From the NCBI GenBank assembly GCA_903858595.1, contig CAIOJL010000030.1, positions 1-41,723 on the forward strand: a stretch of DNA of 41,723 nt, read 5' to 3'. Position numbers and translations under genes: made by a program. The notes under the pieces are model-generated. The model worked only from the letters and a program-made list of their open reading frames with translations, ran no database searches and was not told where the DNA came from. Origin of the DNA: an uncultured Spartobacteria bacterium. GTDB taxonomy: Bacteria > Verrucomicrobiota > Verrucomicrobiia > Chthoniobacterales > UBA6821. Below are positions 1 through 8,091 of the stretch, one piece after another. Within the stretch, counting starts at the first letter, position 1. Each line of letters opens with the position of its first letter.

Positions 1-77
1 TCCTTCATCAGCCTCATCCCTCCCCATGCCGTCACCTTCTCGTCGCTGTACTCAATCTCGTATTGCGGGTTCACCAT
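1..77 (-). CDS. Transposase N-terminus, probable IS1380 family (partial)
   Basis: An ATG at 77 on the minus strand opens a frame that reads 25 residues and runs off the left edge. The visible peptide contains YEIEYSDEKVTAWGGMRLMK, which resembles the start of IS1380-type DDE transposases, where a short beta-strand is followed by an (I/V)T-x-x-(G/S)G-hydrophobic motif. Only 25 codons are visible, so the family call rests on pattern resemblance alone. No terminal inverted repeat is obvious in the 50 bases between this start and the divergent lipoprotein gene. It could equally be an unrelated protein start. Confidence 0.4.
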   Translation of the reverse strand, partial: MVNPQYEIEYSDEKVTAWGGMRLMK

Positions 78-127
78 ATGGGTGATGCTCCCTTCTCTGT
101 TATCCCATGCCTATCGCAAAATCTGGG

Positions 128-313
128 ATGAAAACTACGATCCCCGTAACGGTCTCCACGATCCTTCTATTGGTCACGAGCGGCTGCACGACGGTCACCG
201 ACCGATATGGAAACACCCGTTCGGTGATGACTCCTATGGGGGCAGCGGTTGTTCAGACCGCTACGGCTACAGGCATCGGCGCAGGTACAGGAGCCCTTCA
301 TGAGAGGCTCTAA
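128..313 (+). CDS. Small glycine-rich lipoprotein, probably frameshifted
   Basis: A 61-residue product begins with a basic N-terminus, a hydrophobic stretch and the lipobox-like LLVTSGC, so lipidation at Cys20 and export are likely. The mature part contains a G/A/T-rich stretch of glycine-zipper type (residues about 37-58). The frame closes at 311-313, but the same kind of G/A/S-rich sequence continues in the next frame to a stop at 396-398. The intact protein was therefore probably about 90 residues. The start at 128 puts the signal sequence directly after the Met; an upstream ATG at 107 is in frame but adds nothing recognisable. The function is unknown. Confidence 0.5.
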   Translation: MKTTIPVTVSTILLLVTSGCTTVTDRYGNTRSVMTPMGAAVVQTATATGIGAGTGALHERL

Positions 314-398
314 TCCTGTCGCTATCGGTGCCGTGAGTGCCGGCGCTGGAAGCATAGGCTCCCAGGCCATCAACGCCTTCATTCCGAAATCGAACTAG
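300..398 (+). other. Out-of-frame continuation of the lipoprotein
   Basis: Starting with ATG at 300, this frame encodes 32 residues including NPVAIGAVSAGAGSIGSQ and a terminal IPKSN. Its composition continues the glycine-zipper character of the preceding lipoprotein, which ends prematurely 14 bases further on in another frame. The simplest reading is a +1-type frameshift between about 290 and 310, from either mutation or a sequence error. A separate 32-residue peptide is possible but less likely. Confidence 0.4.
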
Positions 399-421
399 GT
401 TCTAAAGTGTACCGCAACCCG

Positions 422-446
422 GCTTGGGAGATTCCTCCCGAGCTTT
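422..446 (+). terminator. Hairpin between convergent small genes
   Basis: A 9-bp stem (GCTTGGGAG at 422-430 with CTCCCGAGC at 435-443, one G-T pair) closes an ATTC loop and is followed by only three T residues. It lies between the plus-strand lipoprotein and the minus-strand gene at 466-651 and could end transcription from either side. The short T run makes an efficient intrinsic terminator uncertain. Confidence 0.4.
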
Positions 447-465
447 GTCACAGGGGTCGGGTCTA

Positions 466-651
466 TTATTGGGCAGCTGGAGGAGTTTCCGTAGAGTCCT
501 CTGGAGTCTCCACGACAGCGTCTGGATTCTCGACGATATCATAGTCGCCTGAGGGCTTCCCTTCGGCCTTGGCTTTTTTCTTTTCTTCCTTCTTGCGCTT
601 TTTCTCCATTTCTTTCCTGCGCTTCTCGAATCCGTAATTGATTTTTACCAT
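466..651 (-). CDS. Small charged conserved-type hypothetical protein
   Basis: A 61-residue protein begins MVKINYGFEKRRKEMEKK. Residues 9-30 are almost entirely Lys, Arg and Glu and should form a charged helix. The C-terminal half is acidic and rich in Pro and Thr. The N-terminus resembles a widespread family of small bacterial proteins of the type 'KINY-FEKR-KE' with no known function. The strongly skewed composition and clean start support a real gene. It lies 48 bases downstream of the 700-948 gene on the same strand and may share its transcript. Confidence 0.55.
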   Translation of the reverse strand: MVKINYGFEKRRKEMEKKRKKEEKKKAKAEGKPSGDYDIVENPDAVVETPEDSTETPPAAQ

Positions 652-699
652 GGGTTGTTCTGTTGGTGATGTGGGTTATTGGCACAGGTGAGGTAGCGA

Positions 700-948
700 C
701 TAAAGGTCGCCAACGTCACCGTTTAGCCATTTGTTGAATTTCTCGTCGAGTCTCTCGAGCATGGACGCGGTATCCCGGTCCATATTGGTGAACTGGGCCC
801 ATTTCAAGATGTCCTTGGACTTTCCGGAACCCTCGATCTCCCCGATGAAGTCCTCCACTAGGACTCCCTGCGAGGCATAGGTGCCGCGGAGGTGCTCCTT
901 GCAGAGTTCGGCTGTCTGGTTCTGCCTGTTCTTAGTCCCGATGCCCAT
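700..948 (-). CDS. Hypothetical protein, 82 residues
   Basis: An ATG-started frame encodes a soluble, mixed-charge protein without signal peptide or membrane segment. It contains the segments VEDFIGEIEG and SMLERLDEKFNKWL, which look like amphipathic helices. I do not recognise the family. No Shine-Dalgarno sequence precedes the start, but this is usual for genes in this window. Balanced amino-acid use and the absence of a longer overlapping frame make it more likely than not to be a gene. Confidence 0.45.
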   Translation of the reverse strand: MGIGTKNRQNQTAELCKEHLRGTYASQGVLVEDFIGEIEGSGKSKDILKWAQFTNMDRDTASMLERLDEKFNKWLNGDVGDL

Positions 949-1289
949 TCAGAAGGAAAGTAGGGCTCTCGTAGGAAGGCTTAAAGAAGAGCCCGCAAGA
1001 GTGGAAGAGAAATGGGCCGAGTAACTCAATAGGCAATTAGTCTACTCTATTTCTGCCCGCACACTAATAAAATTATCAAAAAGTCTCCTCGAACTTTCGC
1101 CGAGCCATCAAGCGCATTTCTTTATTTTATCTTGCAAAACATGGAAAGCCGTTCACTTTGAAGGAGTTCGATATTTAGTGATTCGTTGCATGGTGGATTG
1201 CCCGTTGATTTTTTCGATGGTGATTTGAAACCCGGTTCTCGGGAACAGCTCTGATTAGCAGATTTCAACACCAACAAAAAACACATCAT
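949..1289. other. Gene-free stretch, leader of the RRM gene
   Basis: No convincing gene is seen here. The part around 1060-1140 is AT-rich (runs such as aataaaattatcaaaaag and ttctttattttatcttgc) and is the likeliest promoter region for the RRM gene at 1290. That would give an untranslated leader of roughly 100-200 bases. Near 1230-1246 two small competing stems are possible (CCCG/CGGG and GTTC/GAAC). I could not single out a -35/-10 pair. Confidence 0.35.
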
Positions 1290-1607
1290 ATGAAACTATA
1301 CGTAGGCAATCTGACCTTTGACACCACCGACCAGGATCTCCGCGAGCTCTTCACACAGTACGGCAAGCCGACAGACGTCGCCCTTGTTACCGATCGTGAG
1401 ACCGGCCGTTCCCGCGGATTCGGCTTTGTCACCATGGGCAACGCCGAGGAAGGCAATGCAGCTATCAGCGCTCTCGAGGGCAAGGATTTTCAGGGTCGCA
1501 ACCTGACCGTCAATGAGGCACGTCCCCGCGAGGATCGTCCCCAGGGCGGTGGTGGTGGCCGCTCGTTCGGAGGAGGCGACCGCGATCGCGGTCCTCGCCG
1601 CTACTAA
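1290..1607 (+). CDS. RRM-type glycine-rich RNA-binding protein
   Basis: The 105-residue protein is a single RNA recognition motif with a short tail. RNP2 is LYVGNL (residues 3-8) and RNP1 is RGFGFVTM (42-49), with the aromatic residues that stack on RNA bases in place. The tail from about residue 81 is Gly/Arg/Asp-rich ([16 protein letters not shown]), as in cyanobacterial and other bacterial Rbp proteins. Such proteins bind single-stranded RNA and several are cold-induced, so an RNA chaperone role is likely but not shown here. The gene stands alone behind a long leader and ends in a strong intrinsic terminator. Its last codons overlap the convergent amidase gene by 4 bases. Confidence 0.9.
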   Translation: MKLYVGNLTFDTTDQDLRELFTQYGKPTDVALVTDRETGRSRGFGFVTMGNAEEGNAAISALEGKDFQGRNLTVNEARPREDRPQGGGGGRSFGGGDRDRGPRRY

Positions 1608-2539
1608 TCCGGCAAATTGGGTCGCCGGAAGGCCCCAAGAAACCAATCAATCAAGGCGGAGTTCCCGAAAGGGGACTCCGCTTTTTTGTATTCTTCCATG
1701 AACTTCTCATCAGCCGATTCATCCTCCAGCTGGCTGAGAACGCAGCTCCCCTGAGGATACTCCTGAAGATAGCATGAGATGTAGTCAGCGATCGCCTTCG
1801 CGATCACAGGGAAGGTTACTAAGCGTTGGTCCAGGAGCTTTCCCTGCACATCCTTCCGGTCGATGAACTCGATCTCCAGAAAACATTTGGGAACCTTGTC
1901 GAGCTGCGGATATCTCTGCATCTGATAGAAGAGATAGGCGCCCGTGCCGTCATGGATATGGTAGTCGTTGAGGGAATCCATCGCCGGTGAGCGGGGGAGA
2001 AAATTCCGTACAGCCGCCGAGGTAGCCGCTGTAAGCTCGTCTGCAAAGCGGAGGTCGTCCTCGTGGTTGAGGCTGAAAAACCTGCTGTGGATCAGGGCGA
2101 CCGTACCGAGAGCTGCTCCGTGGCGGAAGGTATTGAAGTGGATGCTGACCAAAGCTGCGGGATTCAGTGAGTCGGCTGCCACCTTGGCCCGCTGGGCGAA
2201 GTCGGGGTTCCAGTCATTGGTCCTGGTGAGGATGCAGCGGATCTTCGGTGCGCGATTGGGACCGCGTTCCGATTCAAAGGCGCGCTGGATCTCCTGGGAA
2301 AGCTCGAGTGTGAGATCCTTCTCCCTGAGGCCCGAGGGAGAGGTGGCGTTGTTGGGCGAGGAGTTCGACTTCAGGAGGTGTGTCCCGGTAATATTCGTTC
2401 CCCCATGACCCGGGTCAATGATCACCGTCACCTCCCCGGCGGCAAAAATGCCGTTCGTGAAGACCGTGAGAAATGCAAGGAGACCGATGAGGAAAATCGT
2501 GAGCGAAGGGTGCCGAAATCGCTTCACGGAATCCATCAC
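1604..2539 (-). CDS. N-acetylmuramoyl-L-alanine amidase (Amidase_3)
   Basis: The 311-residue protein has an N-terminal signal or anchor segment (residues 12-33) and then an Amidase_3 domain. It shows IIDPGHGG with zinc ligand His45, the REKDL motif with Glu73, SIHFN with His134, and a C-terminal LEIEF in which Glu222 is the likely catalytic Glu. It should cleave the bond between MurNAc and L-Ala of the stem peptide in the periplasm, in cell separation or wall recycling. Its start overlaps the stop of the upstream membrane protein gene by 4 bases (ATGA), so the two are translationally coupled. The C-terminal 25 codons contain the terminator of the convergent RRM gene. No AMIN or LysM targeting domain is present. 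Confidence 0.88.
   Translation of the reverse strand: MMDSVKRFRHPSLTIFLIGLLAFLTVFTNGIFAAGEVTVIIDPGHGGTNITGTHLLKSNSSPNNATSPSGLREKDLTLELSQEIQRAFESERGPNRAPKIRCILTRTNDWNPDFAQRAKVAADSLNPAALVSIHFNTFRHGAALGTVALIHSRFFSLNHEDDLRFADELTAATSAAVRNFLPRSPAMDSLNDYHIHDGTGAYLFYQMQRYPQLDKVPKCFLEIEFIDRKDVQGKLLDQRLVTFPVIAKAIADYISCYLQEYPQGSCVLSQLEDESADEKFMEEYKKAESPFGNSALIDWFLGAFRRPNLPD
1656..1687 (+). terminator. Intrinsic terminator of the RRM gene
   Basis: An 11-bp stem (GCGGAGTTCCC with GGGGACTCCGC, one T-G pair) capped by a GAAA tetraloop is followed directly by six T residues at 1682-1687. This is a textbook rho-independent terminator for the plus strand. It lies inside the 3' coding end of the convergent amidase gene. 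Confidence 0.9.
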
Positions 2540-3648
2540 ATCCCAGGATACCTCCTGGCGAGAAGGGAGGCGAGTTCCATGGGATCGGAGATCCTGAAGT
2601 CGGCGCTGGCGTGGTTGGTCCCCCAGTCACGACGGGGAGGAACCTTCTGAGCGGCAACATTGACGCTGAGTGTACGGGCACCAAGGCTCATGAGGCGGTC
2701 ATCGAGACTCAATCCCAGATCGCCGTGACCCGTATGGGCTGAGCCGACAATAAGGAGGACTTTGTCTCCGTGCACGTTCCTGAGCACGTTCTTGGCAATG
2801 ATCTGGTTGCGGTAAGAAATCATCGGATCAGTCATGCTCACATTGGCCATTGATGTATCAACAAGGACAACGGTGGCCTTGTATCGGGATGCCATTTCGG
2901 CGACATCCAGGACGCTCATGATGCTTTCCGTGCCGAGCAACCTGCGGGCACACTCGACCTTCTGACGATTGTCCAGGTAAGCCGACAGGGGGCAGTGGAC
3001 GATCATCGAGCTCGCGAATTCCCGCTTATCATCAGCTCTCTTGGGGGAGGCGTAGTACTTGTTGAAGGAGTCTTGAAGGTCGCTCGAGAATTCAAAGGCA
3101 ATGCTTCTGAGATTCGTGGTCTTGAGCAGGTTCTCCAGAGCCAGCATGGTCAGGAGACGGCTTCTCTTATTCCCGTGGTCAAATCCGATGATGATGACAA
3201 CAGGGAGCCCCGTGGAACTCATCGCAGGACCTGTAAGTGTGACGGAAGGACCAAGGGAAGGTTTTCTCTTGGCAAAGAAAAGCTCCGCGCAAGACGGAAC
3301 GGCAGTGATACTGCTCTTATCGTCGTCGGAACAAACTGAAGGCGGAAGCGCCCCACGGAAGGCAGATGCAAGTGGGGAATAATAGGAGGAATTGCCCCCG
3401 ATATCGATTGCCGGACCGAGTGAGCGCGTCATCGGGACACCTCTTGACTGAAGCAAATTCAAAATCACAAAGACACTCAGGAACAGGGGGATCAGGATGA
3501 GGGCCGAGTGAACAAAGGGGTGCCTCGGTATATCCGAAATCAGCGGCAGTACTTTCTTGTGCCACGATCCTGCGGGATCGGTTGTCTGCGGGCTGCCTTT
3601 GGTACCGAAAAAGTCTTTCATACCCAAAGCATCGGGTGATGCAGCCAA
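2536..3648 (-). CDS. Membrane-anchored protein, possible EreA/ChaN/TraB-like fold
   Basis: The 370-residue protein has about 45 cytoplasmic residues, one membrane segment (46-67) and a domain from about residue 150 that I cannot assign firmly. Spaced through it are GFDH (His158), an isolated Glu in AFEF (Glu186), a YRN pair (Arg280-Asn281) and GSAHTG (His305). This order of a G-x-x-H, an E, an R-N and a G-x-x-H motif is reminiscent of the EreA/ChaN/TraB/Tiki superfamily of putative metal-binding hydrolases. That is an inference from spacing only. It is coupled by an ATGA overlap to a periplasmic amidase, which hints at a joint role in the envelope. An alternative start is Met10 at 3621. Confidence 0.45.
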   Translation of the reverse strand: MAASPDALGMKDFFGTKGSPQTTDPAGSWHKKVLPLISDIPRHPFVHSALILIPLFLSVFVILNLLQSRGVPMTRSLGPAIDIGGNSSYYSPLASAFRGALPPSVCSDDDKSSITAVPSCAELFFAKRKPSLGPSVTLTGPAMSSTGLPVVIIIGFDHGNKRSRLLTMLALENLLKTTNLRSIAFEFSSDLQDSFNKYYASPKRADDKREFASSMIVHCPLSAYLDNRQKVECARRLLGTESIMSVLDVAEMASRYKATVVLVDTSMANVSMTDPMISYRNQIIAKNVLRNVHGDKVLLIVGSAHTGHGDLGLSLDDRLMSLGARTLSVNVAAQKVPPRRDWGTNHASADFRISDPMELASLLARRYPGM

Positions 3649-3720
3649 CCTCCAAAGCTGGAATCCCTAAGGAATGAGCTTATTGACGAACGTCGATGCG
3701 CTCCACCAAGTCTCCGGCCT

Positions 3721-5085
3721 CTATTCTCTCTCTTCGGAAGCGAATAATTCAGATTCCTCGATCTTGAGCAGATCATCAATATCAAGGGCTGGGGCCGCTG
3801 GCTGACCGGGTAGGCTCTCCACATTGCGAAGGCTCCGCTCGATGGCCCGGGAACGCGTGCCGACAGTCTCGATCTTGTTGGTGGCTTCCTGAAGCTTCTT
3901 TTTCACGCCATCCAGAGCATCCCCGAACTTAGCGAACTCGGACTTCACATCACTAAGGGTCTTCCAGACTTCACTCGACTGCTTCTGGATCGTGAGTGTC
4001 TTGAAGCCCATCTGGAGGCTGTTCAGGAGGGCGGCAAAGGTCGTGGGTCCTGCAAGGACGACGCGATGCTTTCCCTGCAAATCCTCGATGACTCCCGGAA
4101 TCCGGATGATCTCGGCAAAGAGTCCCTCGGTCGGGACGAACATGACGCCGAAGTCGGTGGTGTGAGGAGGATTGAGGTACTTGGAAGAGATGTCCTTAGC
4201 GCACTTGAGAACGGCATCGCGCAACGCCTTGGTCGATTCCTCGATAGCAACGAGATCGGCGCGCTCCTGGGCCTCGTGGAGGCGCTTGAAGTCCTCGATG
4301 AAGAACTTGGCATCCACGGGTAGCCAGACGACGGAATCATCCTCTCCCTTGCCCGGGAGCTTGATCGCGTACTCGACGATCTCGCCTGAAGCGGGGTTCG
4401 TCTTCACGTTCTTTTCGTACTGCGCAGGCGTGAGCATCTGCTCCAGCAAAGCTCCCAACTGGACCTCGCCCCAACCGCCGCGGGTTTTCACGTTGGTGAG
4501 GACTTTCTTGAGATCCCCAACGCCGATGGCGAGGTTCTGCATCTCGCCAAGTCCGCGGTGGACCTGCTCGAGGCGATCGGAGACCTGCTTGAAGGATTCG
4601 CCGAGTCGCTTCTCCAGGGTCCCTTGGAGCTTCTCGTCGACAGTGCGGCGCATCTCCTCGAGTCGGAGGGCGTTGTCGTCACGGAGCTCCTTGAGCTTGG
4701 TCTCCATGGTGGCGCGGATGCTCTCGAACTTCGTGTCGTTGGCGCTCGTGAGTGCCGTGATGGTCTCGGAGAAGGACTGCAGGCGATCATTCTGGGACTG
4801 TCCGAGGAGGGTAAGTCCGTTCAGGAGCGAGGCGTTACCTTGGTTGAGCATGGTCACGGTCTCCGTGCGGCCGTCACGAGCATGGGTGGCGGCTTCCTGA
4901 CGGGTGAGGTCGAGTTCCTTGCTCAGGACGGCTGCATGCTGATCGTGCATGGCGCGAATTTGCTCCAACTTGTCAACGATTTCCTCCGGGCTTGTACCTT
5001 GAGAAGACGCGGTGGGCTTTCTTAGCTGAATCACCAGCACCGCGATCAGCAGAACAACGATGAGTGAAAGCAGAAGGAGTTCCAT
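3721..5085 (-). CDS. rmuC: RmuC-family DNA recombination protein
   Basis: The 454-residue protein has an N-terminal membrane segment (residues 3-22), a long coiled coil (about 25-190) and an RmuC domain beginning at the typical GGWGEVQLGALLEQML (near residue 203) and running to about 400. RmuC limits recombination at inverted repeats in E. coli. The domain is related to restriction-endonuclease-like folds, and the coiled coil resembles SMC-type segments. The length is close to that of other RmuC proteins. It is divergent from the osmC-type gene, with 85 bases between the two starts. Confidence 0.93.
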   Translation of the reverse strand: MELLLLSLIVVLLIAVLVIQLRKPTASSQGTSPEEIVDKLEQIRAMHDQHAAVLSKELDLTRQEAATHARDGRTETVTMLNQGNASLLNGLTLLGQSQNDRLQSFSETITALTSANDTKFESIRATMETKLKELRDDNALRLEEMRRTVDEKLQGTLEKRLGESFKQVSDRLEQVHRGLGEMQNLAIGVGDLKKVLTNVKTRGGWGEVQLGALLEQMLTPAQYEKNVKTNPASGEIVEYAIKLPGKGEDDSVVWLPVDAKFFIEDFKRLHEAQERADLVAIEESTKALRDAVLKCAKDISSKYLNPPHTTDFGVMFVPTEGLFAEIIRIPGVIEDLQGKHRVVLAGPTTFAALLNSLQMGFKTLTIQKQSSEVWKTLSDVKSEFAKFGDALDGVKKKLQEATNKIETVGTRSRAIERSLRNVESLPGQPAAPALDIDDLLKIEESELFASEERE

Positions 5086-5153
5086 TACAGGAACGACATT
5101 ACCCGGAAGTCGCGGAATTTTCCCCTCAATTCCTCTTTTTTCTCAAGGAATTC

Positions 5154-5162
5154 TGCTATTAT
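5154..5162 (+). promoter_or_regulatory. Extended -10 promoter, probably leaderless
   Basis: TGCTATTAT is a near-perfect extended -10 element (TGn plus TATTAT). The position 17 bases upstream of it is only T-rich and gives no good -35. The expected transcription start at 5168-5170 is immediately before the ATG at 5171, so the message is probably leaderless. Confidence 0.5.
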
Positions 5163-5170
5163 TTTTTTCA

Positions 5171-5581
5171 ATGGTCACCATCACTTCTACCTACGACGGC
5201 TGTCTCCGCTGCACCGCCATCCACGGCCCCTCCGGCGTCAAGCTGATCACCGATGCCCCGCTCGACAACCACGGCAAGGGTGAGAGTTTTTCACCCACCG
5301 ATCTAGTCGCCACGGCTGTCGCCAACTGTATGATGACCGTTATGGGAATTGCCGCAGTAAGGCACGGAATCGACCTGAAGGGTACGATCGTCACTATTGG
5401 CAAGGAGATGAGTTCCGACCTGCCCCGCCGCATCGTCGGCCTCAAGTCCGTGATGACTATTCCCCTACCCTCCGATCACCCGCAACGTGCTTTGCTAGAG
5501 AATGCCGCGAAGGCCTGCCCGGTTAAGCAGAGCCTGTCTCCGGAAGTCAACGCCTCGGTCGAGTTCCACTGGGCGGGGTAG
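5171..5581 (+). CDS. OsmC/Ohr-family protein
   Basis: The 136-residue protein has the OsmC fold signature: SPTDLVATAVANC with the first reactive Cys53 on the central helix, and CPVKQSL with the second, Cys116. Proteins of this family reduce organic hydroperoxides or are YhfA-like relatives of unclear substrate. The pair of cysteines argues for peroxidase activity. The start at 5171 was chosen because residues from there on (MVTITSTYDG) fit the family N-terminus, whereas in-frame codons further upstream encode non-homologous, promoter-derived sequence. The gene stands alone between rmuC and the fucose pair. Confidence 0.88.
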   Translation: MVTITSTYDGCLRCTAIHGPSGVKLITDAPLDNHGKGESFSPTDLVATAVANCMMTVMGIAAVRHGIDLKGTIVTIGKEMSSDLPRRIVGLKSVMTIPLPSDHPQRALLENAAKACPVKQSLSPEVNASVEFHWAG

Positions 5582-5618
5582 TTTGGGAGATCGGCTATCG
5601 GGAGGCGGAGGCTAGTAA

Positions 5619-6569
5619 CTAGAGCTCCCGGAGATGTCCGGAGGCTTGGTTCGCGAGAAAGTCCTCGTAGGCGTGACTTAACCCGGTCTCCAGATCATAT
5701 TTCGGACGCCATCCGGTCGCGAGCAGCTTGGAGCTGTCCATCAGCTTGCGATGGGTGCCGTCCGGCTTGCTGGAATCCCAGGCAAGCTCTCCCGTAAAGC
5801 CCGTGACCTTGGCTATAAGCTCTGCGGCCTCACGGATCGTGACATCGTTACCATAGCCGACATTGATCCAGTCCGGAGGATTCTCCATCCCTAGAACTGC
5901 CAGAAGCCCAGCCGCCAAATCATCGGCATGGAGGAACTCACGTCGGGCGATACCGGTACCCCAGAGTGTCACGGTCTGAGCCCGGCTCTGCACGGCCTCG
6001 TGAAAGCGTCGGATGAGGGCCGGAAGCACGTGCGAATTCTCCGGATGGTAGTTGTCACCGGGTCCGTAGAGATTGGTCGGCATGGCCGAGTGGAAGAGAA
6101 CTCCATACTGCTTGCGGTAGTATTGGCAGAGCTTCAGCCCGGTGATCTTGGCGATCGCGTAGGCCTCGTTGGTCGGCTCGAGCGGGGAAGTGAGCAGGCA
6201 TTCTTCGGTCATTGGTTGCGGTGCCTCGCGCGGGTAGATGCAGGAACTGCCGAGGAAAAGGAGGCGCTTCACACCCTGTTGCCATGAAGCGTGGATGGTG
6301 TTGTGGGCGATCGCCAAGTTCTCGTGGAGGAACTCGGCGGGATAGGTGTTGTTCGCATGGATGCCGCCGACGCGGGCCGCGGCCACGATGACGACTTCAG
6401 GTTTCTCCTTCGTATAAAAATCGCGGACAGCCGCAGCATCCAGCAGGTCGAGTTTGCTTCGCGTGCGGAGCAGGAGATTCTCATGACCGAGAGCACGGAG
6501 GGCCCTGACGATGGCCGATCCGACCATGCCGTTGTGTCCCGCGACGTGGATGCGCGTGGAGGAATTCAT
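5619..6569 (-). CDS. fcl: GDP-L-fucose synthase
   Basis: The 316-residue short-chain dehydrogenase converts GDP-4-keto-6-deoxy-mannose to GDP-L-fucose (epimerase and NADPH reductase). It shows the nucleotide-binding GHNGMVGSA at 11-19, LGSS with Ser108, and Tyr137/Lys141 in YAIAK, aligned with Ser107/Tyr136/Lys140 of the E. coli enzyme. Length matches the family (about 320). The ATG at 6569 was chosen because it starts the Rossmann strand directly. The frame extends further upstream, but that part overlaps the 3' end of gmd in another frame. It lies 49 bases downstream of gmd, which makes its substrate. The product feeds exopolysaccharide or LPS O-chain synthesis. Confidence 0.94.
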   Translation of the reverse strand: MNSSTRIHVAGHNGMVGSAIVRALRALGHENLLLRTRSKLDLLDAAAVRDFYTKEKPEVVIVAAARVGGIHANNTYPAEFLHENLAIAHNTIHASWQQGVKRLLFLGSSCIYPREAPQPMTEECLLTSPLEPTNEAYAIAKITGLKLCQYYRKQYGVLFHSAMPTNLYGPGDNYHPENSHVLPALIRRFHEAVQSRAQTVTLWGTGIARREFLHADDLAAGLLAVLGMENPPDWINVGYGNDVTIREAAELIAKVTGFTGELAWDSSKPDGTHRKLMDSSKLLATGWRPKYDLETGLSHAYEDFLANQASGHLREL

Positions 6570-6618
6570 TGACCTGGAAGGAGGGGAGACAGACGAAAAA
6601 AACCGCAATTGCCCGAGA

Positions 6619-7659
6619 TTAGGGAGGTGTAACTCCCAGGTCGTTGCCTGTACCGGCACTCTGGTAGGCCAGCTCGCGGCGTGCCAACTCGAGGTCGGCA
6701 TCCGTCATGATACGGACGAGTTCCTTGAACTTCACCTTCGGCTCCCAGCCGATCTGCTTTTTGAGCTTGGCAGGATCGCCGATAAGCAACTCCACCTCGC
6801 TCGGACGCTCGTAGCGTGCATCGTGCTTCACATACTGCTTCCAGTCCAGATCGAGAAGGCCGAAGCACTCCTCGCAGAATTCCCGAATCGTGTGGGTCTC
6901 GTTAGTGGCGCAGACATAGTCATCCGCCTTCTCATGCTGGAGCATGAGCCACATTACCTCGACGTATTCCTTGGCATACCCCCAGTCGCGCCGCGCATCG
7001 AGGTTGCCTAGGAAGAGCTCGTTCTGAAGGCCCATTTTGATTCGGGTTGCGGCCCGGGTGATCTTGCGGGTGACAAAGGTCTCGCCGCGTCGTGGGCTCT
7101 CGTGGTTGAAGAGGATGCCGTTGGAGGCGTGCAGATTGTAGGCCTCGCGGTAGTTGACCGTGAGCCAGTAGGAAAAGACCTTCGCGCAACCGTAGGGGGA
7201 ACGGGGATGGAACGGTGTCGTCTCGATCTGGGGAACCTCGTGCACCTTTCCGAACATCTCGGAGGAGGAAGCCTGATAAAACCGAACGTCTTGGGTCAAG
7301 CCTGCCTCGCGGATCGCCTCAAGCAGGCGCACGGTGCTGAGTCCCGTGACATCTCCGGTATATTCCGGCACGTCGAAGGAGACGCGGACATGGCTCTGAG
7401 CACCGAGGTTGTAGATTTCGTCGGGGCGAAGTGCATAGAGGAGCTTGGTCAGTTGCGACGAGTCGGCCAGATCGCCGTAGTGGAGAAAAAGGCGTGTCCC
7501 AAGAACATGCGGATCCTTGTAGAGGTGGTCGATCCTGCTGGTGTTGAAGGTGGAGGCGCGGCGGATGATGCCGTGTACCTCATATCCCTTGGAGAGTAGA
7601 AGCTCGGCAAGATAGGAACCATCCTGACCGGTGATGCCCGTGATGAGTGCTTTTTTCAT
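6619..7659 (-). CDS. gmd: GDP-mannose 4,6-dehydratase
   Basis: The 346-residue enzyme makes GDP-4-keto-6-deoxy-D-mannose, the first step to GDP-L-fucose or GDP-D-rhamnose. Visible motifs are [10 protein letters not shown] (cofactor loop at residues 8-17), [18 protein letters not shown] with the catalytic Ser/Glu, YGCAK with Tyr and Lys, and [15 protein letters not shown], all typical of Gmd. The start at 7659 (MKKALITG) is preferred over a TTG two codons upstream. It precedes fcl in the same direction. Upstream, 76 bases separate it from the Smr-domain gene, so it may be either the start of its own unit or the tail of the dcw transcript. Confidence 0.95.
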   Translation of the reverse strand: MKKALITGITGQDGSYLAELLLSKGYEVHGIIRRASTFNTSRIDHLYKDPHVLGTRLFLHYGDLADSSQLTKLLYALRPDEIYNLGAQSHVRVSFDVPEYTGDVTGLSTVRLLEAIREAGLTQDVRFYQASSSEMFGKVHEVPQIETTPFHPRSPYGCAKVFSYWLTVNYREAYNLHASNGILFNHESPRRGETFVTRKITRAATRIKMGLQNELFLGNLDARRDWGYAKEYVEVMWLMLQHEKADDYVCATNETHTIREFCEECFGLLDLDWKQYVKHDARYERPSEVELLIGDPAKLKKQIGWEPKVKFKELVRIMTDADLELARRELAYQSAGTGNDLGVTPP

Positions 7660-7735
7660 GCGCAAACCCTAGCATACAAGAGTCTGCTTGTCTTTCTGTA
7701 TCAGGAGAAAGTTACAAGCCCCATGAGGACTTCCC

Positions 7736-8080
7736 TTATTGGATCCAAAGGAAGCTGACGCCGGGATTGGAGCGCTCCAGATCCCGATCAGTGCGGAGCT
7801 CCGGGGCAAGCGTGATCATTTCCAGGGAAACTGGGTGGAAGATCGAGAACTCTTCTCCTGAAGCATATCCCAGGATGTCACCGTCGCGCTGGTACTCGGC
7901 GAAGACTTTTCTTAAGCCCGTCCTCAGCACCCCTCCACGGCCACCCGAACCGTAGCCGTGGATGATCTTGAGAACGGAGATACCGTCTCCGTGGCAACGG
8001 CGCACTTCCAGCAGAAGTCGGCGCTTTGCTTCCTCGAGCGTCGGAAGTCCCTCCTTGATCGTTACTTCACGAAGAGACAT
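7736..8080 (-). CDS. Smr-domain protein
   Basis: The 114-residue protein has at its centre LKIIHGYGSGGRGGVLRTGL, the characteristic IHG-x-G-x-x-G-x-L-r part of Smr domains. An N-terminal EEAKRRLLLEVRRC helix matches the preceding helix. The LDLHG motif that begins many Smr domains is absent (the protein starts with SLREVTIKEG). Smr domains, as in MutS2 C-termini and SmrB, cleave or bind nucleic acids, in some cases mRNA at collided ribosomes; the precise role here is open. It starts 11 bases after the clpB stop and is almost certainly co-transcribed with it. Confidence 0.75.
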   Translation of the reverse strand: MSLREVTIKEGLPTLEEAKRRLLLEVRRCHGDGISVLKIIHGYGSGGRGGVLRTGLRKVFAEYQRDGDILGYASGEEFSIFHPVSLEMITLAPELRTDRDLERSNPGVSFLWIQ

Positions 8081-8091
8081 TCAATCAGGAT

